The notes under the pieces were generated by a model, which saw nothing but the letters and a program-made list of their open reading frames with translations, searched no databases and had not been told where the DNA came from. A program made the position numbers and the translations under genes. From contig NW_003130854.1 of assembly GCF_000003605.2 (NCBI RefSeq), positions 964,213 through 977,788 on the forward strand: a DNA stretch of 13,576 nt, in the 5' to 3' direction. How positions within the stretch are numbered: the stretch's first letter is position 1; each line of letters opens with the position of its first letter. Origin of the DNA: Saccoglossus kowalevskii (lineage: Eukaryota; Hemichordata; Enteropneusta; Harrimaniidae). Of the stretch, positions 9,258-13,576 are shown piece by piece.

Positions 9258-10200
9258 GTGAGTAGACACTTTCATCGACATATTACAATTATATTAGCGC
9301 GAGTTTATCCAATATGCTGCCTGTGTATGATTTCCGCAAAGAGTTAACAACGTTCTTTATAAAAAATATGCATCTTTTTGAGTTGGGAGCCTTAATGTAT
9401 TAAAATTCGGTACACCCCCCCCCCCATTAACGTACACCATGTGTTGTTGGTATATCATATCGCAAGAACAATGCTATTGTAAGTTGTGATTTTACACTTA
9501 ATAATGTGAAAAATATAAAAAAAGCGTATATACACATTCACTGTGTATTTATTGTTACGATAAAAACAGCCAATCAATTTGAAATTTAAATGTTTATGTG
9601 TTCGCGGGGATGTAACCTTACTCATTTGATTTCTCGCTTCACCAAGAAGTAAATGAACACCTTGGAGAGATCTGGCTTTTGTACATGAAATTTGAGTTCT
9701 ATGGATGAATTCTGTCGATAAAAACATCTTGTATGTGCTGCGAAATGCCCTGATTATTGGGTATAAAACGAGCTGTGAAGTAGACGACAAACGTTCGCTT
9801 TGCATGGCGTCATTTCGCCTCTAGAGGGCCAGTCAATGATGTCATCAGTGAACACTGATAATTGAACCCATTAATTCTAGTACGTCAATCTCATAGAAGT
9901 GATAATATGAGTACCTTTTTAACTGATAATTTAAAGATTGAAACATTGTGAGGTGTTGCGCGTATGAATACCATAACGATCCGTGTTAAGTTTCTCGAAA
10001 TCCCGAATGAAAAATCACGTTGTTGGCTGCGAGAAATCGGCAGAAGAACTAACCTGAAAGTGAAGACACTACAGCCTTCTAGCTAGGGTAAACAGTGAAT
10101 GAATAAATATTGTACGAGTTAAAAGTAAATTAGAAATACGCTAACGTCACTTGGACTACTGTACTCATTTCGCCCAACTTCCCAATTTTAATCGATCGCA
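9258..10200. other. Gene-free stretch with poly-C tract
   Basis: An 11-base C run lies at 9415-9425. A 116-codon minus-strand frame (9455-9805, ATG start) is Ile/Tyr/Phe/Lys-rich at its end, lacks any motif and runs through AT-rich DNA; I treat it as chance. CGCCTCTAGAGGGCC near 9817 is a small palindromic word with no paired repeat seen. Confidence 0.45.
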
Positions 10201-10272
10201 CGGTATTTTCCGACCGGAAAACGACCGCATTTTTGTCGTTTTTTCTCTCTCGCTCGCTTATTGAAAATACCG
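10201..10272. repeat. Nested inverted-repeat cluster
   Basis: Outer arms CGGTATTTTC (10201-10210) and GAAAATACCG (10263-10272) are perfect 10-bp inverted repeats. Inside lie two overlapping smaller ones: TTTTCCG (10206-10212) with CGGAAAA (10215-10221), and AAAACGAC (10218-10225) with GTCGTTTT (10235-10242). CGACCG recurs three times, and CGCCCAA occurs on both flanks (10171 and 10279). The inner repeats compete for the same bases, so alternative hairpins are possible. It may be an eroded MITE end pair or a structured regulatory segment. Confidence 0.5.
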
Positions 10273-10613
10273 ACCGCTCGCCCAAACACTAGTCACTGGC
10301 ACAGGAGTGGTCGAAATGGTGGTTTGAATAATACAGTTTGGGGATATAACGAGTATTAACTATTATTAAATTCTGAACGACTCTTCAAATCTATACACAC
10401 TTCGAGCTGCTCACATTGTATGTACACGGGGAGTTAATCCTTAGTATTTTGCCGGATATATTTTTGAAATAAATGTACACAAAAACAAAAACTTAACTGC
10501 ATTAAGCAAATGTTATAAATAAACTGTGGATGCTACAATTTCAATTATAATAAGCCATCTACGGTGGAAATAACCGTACATTGTTGCCATAAACTACGAG
10601 TCACGTTACGCAA

Positions 10614-10620
10614 TATAAAA
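10614..10620 (+). promoter_or_regulatory. TATA box of candidate promoter
   Basis: TATAAAA is followed by GCG. The normal 25-30 bp spacing would put a transcription start near 10645, about 20 nt before the ATG at 10666. Chance TATAAAA words are common in AT-rich DNA; the support here is the ATG and ideal donor placed just downstream. Confidence 0.35.
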
Positions 10621-10665
10621 GCGAAATCGTGGTATTTGCTAATTTAATCACGTAAATGCAGTAAC

Positions 10666-10678
10666 ATGTGGAAACAAG
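10666..10678 (+). CDS. Candidate first coding exon (MWKQ plus one base)
   Basis: ATG TGG AAA CAA G is followed by GTGAGT, giving the ideal donor AAG|GTGAGT (GT at 10679-10680). The ATG context (GTAACATGT) has A at -3. The exon ends in phase 1, the phase required by the strong acceptor exon beginning at 12916, so joining the two keeps an open frame of 49 codons to the TAG at 13050. The implied intron is about 2.2 kb. Intervening exons are not excluded. The product is not recognised. Confidence 0.3.
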
Positions 10679-11901
10679 GTGAGTGAGTAATAATATTAAG
10701 TAATAATGTCACAATGCATGTAATTGAATTCACTTAAAGTTCACGATTAAGTGCTTTATGAACTCATTACAAATCAATGATAGCTGGGTATAACTTGTAT
10801 ATGACCATGTTAGAATGTCACATGTCGGAACTTATGTAACAAGAGTGAATACTTCACACTTAGCTCAGATGCTTTAATGCTCGGTAATTACGTTAGAAAG
10901 ACTTCTGTCAGATTTGTTTAATTTGTGAGGATATCTTTTCTGTTTTAGCGAATATTTTTGTAATTTTGGGTTTAAAAAAATATTGTTTCGACTTCTTGAA
11001 AACTATCAGCTTAATTGCTTTGATACATACATGATTTATAATACGATGATAACGATTGGAAATGCCATGGCAACAATCATGATTGTGATATGGCAAATCA
11101 TTGTGGTGTTCACTAATAACCACAATAACGCTGTTCACTGAATATAGATTACCATGTTCAAGTAAATGTGTTCATTTTTGCGAACGAAACAGGCCACTAC
11201 GATTGTACAGTGTTTAAACTTGCATAGTCTAAATAGTCATTTTTTACATTTAACACTGAAATTGATGTAAATATCTATCTAAATAGTTTGTTAGACGCCT
11301 CTATAACCAAACATAAATTATTTAACTTTGCTTCCAATTAAATGAAAAGTCTTAATGTATCATAAAATCAACAACTCAATTATGCCTGCTTATCAAGACG
11401 TAATGAACTGCAATGACCTACATGATTTGAATTATTTACTTATATATGGTGTAGACAATTAAAGATGTTCAGTTAGTTCACGTCATTTACGACACAATTG
11501 ACTTGAACATTAGTTATAATATTGATATATGAAAAACTGTCAGCGTTATAACATTGTCCCAATGGTTGAGTTACTCCATATTAGAACAAAATACAACCTT
11601 AAATAGAAAATGATGTGGTTAGAGCAAATGATAGTGCGTTCTTTTTATGCATCTTTCCGTGGCAACAGATTTAAAATCAGCCATATTGTTCTCAACTTTA
11701 AAGCAAAAGAAACAAATTTTGGACCAAAATAATTTGTGTATCCTAATTTGATTATGATTTGCCAATTACCTAATTTGAACATATATTATTCATATCATAA
11801 AACACATACTATATTTACATAACGACTGTTTATGTTATATCGATTGTGTGCACAATATGCGGACAACCTTCGAAAGATACATGCAACGGAAACTTAGTTG
11901 A
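10679..11901. other. Intron-like AT-rich DNA
   Basis: The 76-codon minus-strand frame at 10908-11138 is Ile/Lys/His-rich and low in complexity, with no motif; it is not called. ATGCCATGGCAAC at 11062-11074 resembles an RFX-type X-box (GTNRCC...RGYAAC), and half sites lie near 10583 (GTTGCC) and 11658 (GTGGCAAC). No other structure is evident. Confidence 0.4.
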
Positions 11902-12083
11902 CTATATTGCAACCACCCCGTCTCTCGGCAAAATAAATCGAATGCCTTGAGTAGTAACTTCGTGGTCAATCTTCATTACTTCGGGTAAATTAAATCCCCC
12001 ACGGATATACTGTGGATTGGGATTGTTTTGTAATTTCCCACTGAATTGCCAATTAAAGATAGCTGCAGGTTGGCCCCTTTTGT
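11902..12083 (-). CDS. Candidate terminal exon, minus strand (unrecognised protein)
   Basis: Read on the minus strand, TATTGCCTGTAG gives an acceptor (AG at 12085-12084). The exon then runs 182 nt to a TAG at 11904-11902 with well-mixed, protein-like composition. Examples are AAIFNWQFSGKLQNNPNPQY, then RGGFNLPEVMKID and finally GIRFILPRDGVVAI. The frame stays open about a dozen codons upstream of the acceptor to a TAA near 12116, with no ATG, so it is a downstream exon or a fragment rather than a whole gene. The FxLP ... GIxFxLPR pattern is faintly like the last strands of small heat-shock (alpha-crystallin) domains, but that is too weak for a name. Its 5' exons should lie to the right or beyond the window. 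A relic of inserted coding DNA is the alternative. Confidence 0.4.
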
Positions 12084-12394
12084 CTACAGGCAATATTAAT
12101 GTACAGTATGCCGATTATATACGCTAGCAAGTTGTTAACAACAAATTAAAAATCAAAAGCGCAAATAGGCCGATGTAATGCAAATCACTTTGGTTTTGTT
12201 TGTGTCAATGTGCTATGAGCATAAGACTAGGAAATTATAACACGATAGACTGATATAATAAGACTACAGCGTGCCGAAAGTGATTGCACTTTTCATGGGT
12301 TTCCTATAGTGTGACTTGGTTTTCCACATACTTGCACAGATACTGTTTTCTAGTCACAGAGCAAGTTCTTTATATTATTACTGCAATATTGTAA
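12084..12394. other. Noncoding DNA
   Basis: No exon or repeat is supported here on either strand. On the minus strand it would be intron upstream of the candidate terminal exon. Confidence 0.45.
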
Positions 12395-12943
12395 GGCCGT
12401 CTAAAAAAAAACTCAATATGCGCAAAAAAAGTATATCTGAAAAGCCTTACATCTGACGTTAAATATGCATTTCCATTAGGTAGTCCAGAACAGCTTCAAC
12501 AGCATCTGGGAACAGCTTCTGTATTATATCGATTGATAAGGAGCTCCGACTGGTTACAATGAAACAATTATCAGTGGACTGTTTAAAACGCCGAACTTTT
12601 GGAGTTTCTAGAAAATTCTCTTTGATGAAATGAAAATTATGTCAGAACTCCTATACTCTAGACATACTGGAAAGGGTTTCTGTGATCTGGAAAATATTAA
12701 CAATGAGAAGAACAAAATGTTGGTTAACTCATTGGTCAAAAGCTAGATAATATCTTAAATGAACCACGATTACTAGAAGAACGGCCAGGAACTCTTTCAA
12801 TCCTTTGCGTTCTTAACTCACTGTTGCCGGAAGTATTCTGTTCATGCCTCGTGATTGTTGGATCTTGTATTTATCGTTATGCCGAGAGCTTTATTCAGAT
12901 TTCTTTTATTTCCAGGAAGATTCTATCGATTGGGAGTTTTTGA
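12395..12943 (+). pseudogene. Possible broken coding region, plus strand (family unknown)
   Basis: Three overlapping open pieces read like protein but in different frames. Piece A (12395-12562) includes AFPLGSPEQLQQHLGTASVL and RLIRSSDWLQ, then TGA. Piece B (12558-12746) is one frame over, has a TAG at 12609-12611, then 44 open codons including LLYSRHTGKGFCDLENI. Piece C (12728-12943) returns to the first frame with LDNILNEPRLLEERPGTLSI and LNSLLPEVF before a TGA at 12941. Composition is less AT-rich than the flanks. Two compensating shifts plus stops suggest an old gene copy of roughly 150-180 codons, but other frames are also partly open and piece B may be chance. No intact start is present and no family is recognised. 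The 3' end overlaps the acceptor of the exon at 12916. Confidence 0.3.
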
Positions 12944-13052
12944 GAAGAGCACACCTGCCTTTCACAACGAAACAGAGTATGATCCAGTCGAAGATCCGCC
13001 ATCGACAGTCGACCCACTCACAATTACTAGCCACCGTGATTTCCCGACGTAG
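12916..13052 (+). CDS. Candidate exon ending at TAG, plus strand (unrecognised)
   Basis: A textbook acceptor, CAGATTTCTTTTATTTCCAG (AG at 12914-12915), precedes an exon read in phase 1 (G|GA). It codes for RFYRLGVFEK, then an acidic Pro/Ser/Thr-rich stretch (ETEYDPVEDPPSTVDPLTIT), and stops at TAG (13050-13052). Phase matches the donors at 10678 and at 5146. The polar, low-hydrophobicity segment looks like a linker before a DNA-binding domain, and the same frame resumes directly after the TAG with a zinc-finger-like sequence. The TAG may therefore be a true stop, a disabling mutation, or lie at the end of an intron (GACGTAG as a poor acceptor). A second frame is also open here for 102 codons (12844-13152) but looks less natural. 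Confidence 0.4.
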
Positions 13053-13170
13053 CAAGAATCAAAACCCCGTACAATGCACGAATACATTTGTCCACTTTGT
13101 GCGAAAGTATACAAGAGCGCCAGTGGTTTTTCGTCGCATATGCGTCACATAAAGTCAAAAAACGTCAAGG
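13053..13170 (+). CDS. C2H2 zinc-finger-like exon
   Basis: In the frame of the ATG at 13074 the sequence reads MHEYICPLCAKVYKSASGFS, then SHMRHIKSKNVK. The spacing C-x2-C-x3-Y-x5-F-x2-H is the classical C2H2 finger, normally a zinc-binding DNA- or RNA-contact module acting in the nucleus. The distal histidine is off register: the chain has H-x2-H (HMRH) where H-x3-5-H is expected, so zinc binding may be impaired. The segment ends AAGG|GTAATT, a plausible donor (GT at 13171-13172), in phase 1. The N-terminal side is open back to the TAG at 13050. Translation could start at the ATG (13074), or the segment could be joined to the previous exon if the TAG is spliced out. Unspliced, the frame ends after eight more codons (near 13198). 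Confidence 0.5.
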
Positions 13171-13230
13171 GTAATTTCATAAACATTCATCCATAATTGT
13201 TTTTCTGCAACATTTATTTACAGTTATCAG
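13171..13230 (+). other. Candidate 60-nt intron
   Basis: The GTAATT donor pairs with two nearby acceptors, ATTTATTTACAG (AG at 13222-13223) and TTATCAG (AG at 13229-13230). Only the second keeps the zinc-finger frame open; the first leads to a TGA after three codons. Sixty bases is near the lower limit for animal introns. Confidence 0.35.
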
Positions 13231-13316
13231 ATGACACTGACCCTTCTAGCCACAAAACTGGTCACACCAAGAACAAATTATACAGGATTACAGACAAAAA
13301 GGAGTCTACTCGTTAA
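13231..13316 (+). CDS. Candidate last exon after the zinc finger
   Basis: Joined in phase 1 to the zinc-finger exon, it reads DDTDPSSHKTGHTKNKLYRI, then TDKKESTR and stops at TAA followed at once by another in-frame TAA. The tail is polar and basic, typical of disordered C termini or linkers. The HKTGHTK stretch is reminiscent of a finger linker but not one. The model depends on use of the weaker, second acceptor. Confidence 0.3.
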
Positions 13317-13329
13317 TAATATCACAAAA

Positions 13330-13569
13330 TTAATAGACACTGTTCAAAATATCAAAAGCTGGTATTTTCCAGAGGGACCATTTCCTGTCGTAATGGTTTG
13401 ATGAATAGCTAGTTGACAACTGACAATTTGAATGTACATGACAATGCACATACAATTTGTGATCTTCATCTGCAGCTTCTCGGAACAGAAGAGAACTCCC
13501 TGTCTCTGTTTCGAATACCAATAATGAAACACCAGTTTCTTTATGATCACATATCACACCACATGACAA
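13330..13569 (-). CDS. Possible coding segment, minus strand, 79 codons (unrecognised)
   Basis: A minus-strand frame from an ATG near the window edge runs to a stop at 13332-13330. The composition is protein-like, with SLLVFETETGSSLLFREAAD, a Cys/His-rich HKLYVHCHVHSNC segment and a C-terminal KWSLWKIPAFDI. It has no recognised family. Frames on the plus strand of the same DNA are also open; for instance GATCTTCATCTGCAG (AG at 13474-13475) would be a good acceptor for a plus-strand exon ending at TAA with AATAAA at about 13570-13575. Only one strand is likely to be coding. The frame may continue from beyond the window. Confidence 0.25.
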   Translation of the reverse strand: MSCGVICDHKETGVSLLVFETETGSSLLFREAADEDHKLYVHCHVHSNCQLSTSYSSNHYDRKWSLWKIPAFDILNSVY

Positions 13570-13576
13570 AATAAAG

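Noticed and set aside
9455-9805. 116-codon minus-strand frame with ATG
   Set aside because: Composition is driven by AT-rich codons (Ile, Tyr, Lys, Phe), and it has no motif, splice sites or promoter.
10908-11138. 76-codon minus-strand frame
   Set aside because: Low complexity and rich in Ile/Lys/His, with nothing suggesting selection.
12844-13152. 102-codon plus-strand frame overlapping the acidic and zinc-finger exons
   Set aside because: It competes with a frame that has a good acceptor and a recognisable finger; its own composition (Arg/Gln/Ser-rich, ending in CVT) looks like an out-of-frame reading.

Overview
The window looks like AT-rich nuclear DNA from an animal, mostly intron or intergenic sequence. 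No reading frame reaches 130 codons in 13.6 kb. Short open stretches are bounded by GT/AG splice signals. The DNA also holds miniature inverted-repeat elements and a decayed retroelement integrase. No operon, rRNA, tRNA or CRISPR array was recognised. The species cannot be named from sequence alone; an invertebrate metazoan is my inference from base composition, the repeat content and one short intron.

Left part (1-6656): the clearest structure is a family of short inverted-repeat elements inserted at TTAA. There are two near-complete copies (2327-2480 and 6502-6652, in opposite orientations), one shorter relative (219-343) with TTAA at both ends, and a fragment (5653-5691). Their ends carry GC-rich palindromes close to the NRF1 site TGCGCAYGCGCR. 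Between them lie a degenerate Ty3/Gypsy-type integrase piece (3390-3582), a good Kozak ATG mini-ORF (3790), a candidate 150-nt plus-strand exon (4997-5146) that overlaps the longest open frame of the window on the opposite strand, and a candidate 54-nt minus-strand exon (4333-4386).

Middle (6657-10600): almost featureless AT-rich DNA with homopolymer runs, one possible micro-exon (9218-9257) and a nested palindrome at 10201-10272.

Right part (10600-13576): this is the gene-like end. A TATAAAA box is followed by a tiny first exon (ATG plus three codons plus one base) with an ideal GTGAGT donor. A phase-compatible exon starts at 12916 behind a strong acceptor and ends in an in-frame TAG. In the same frame immediately after that TAG lies a C2H2 zinc-finger-like segment (from 13074), which can be spliced over a 60-nt intron to a short basic tail ending at 13316. 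Just upstream (12395-12943) are protein-like stretches broken by frameshifts and stops. On the minus strand a convincing terminal-exon-like stretch (12083 to 11902) and a 79-codon frame (13330-13569) suggest an opposing gene. All gene models are inferred from splice signals and frame alone and need transcript support.
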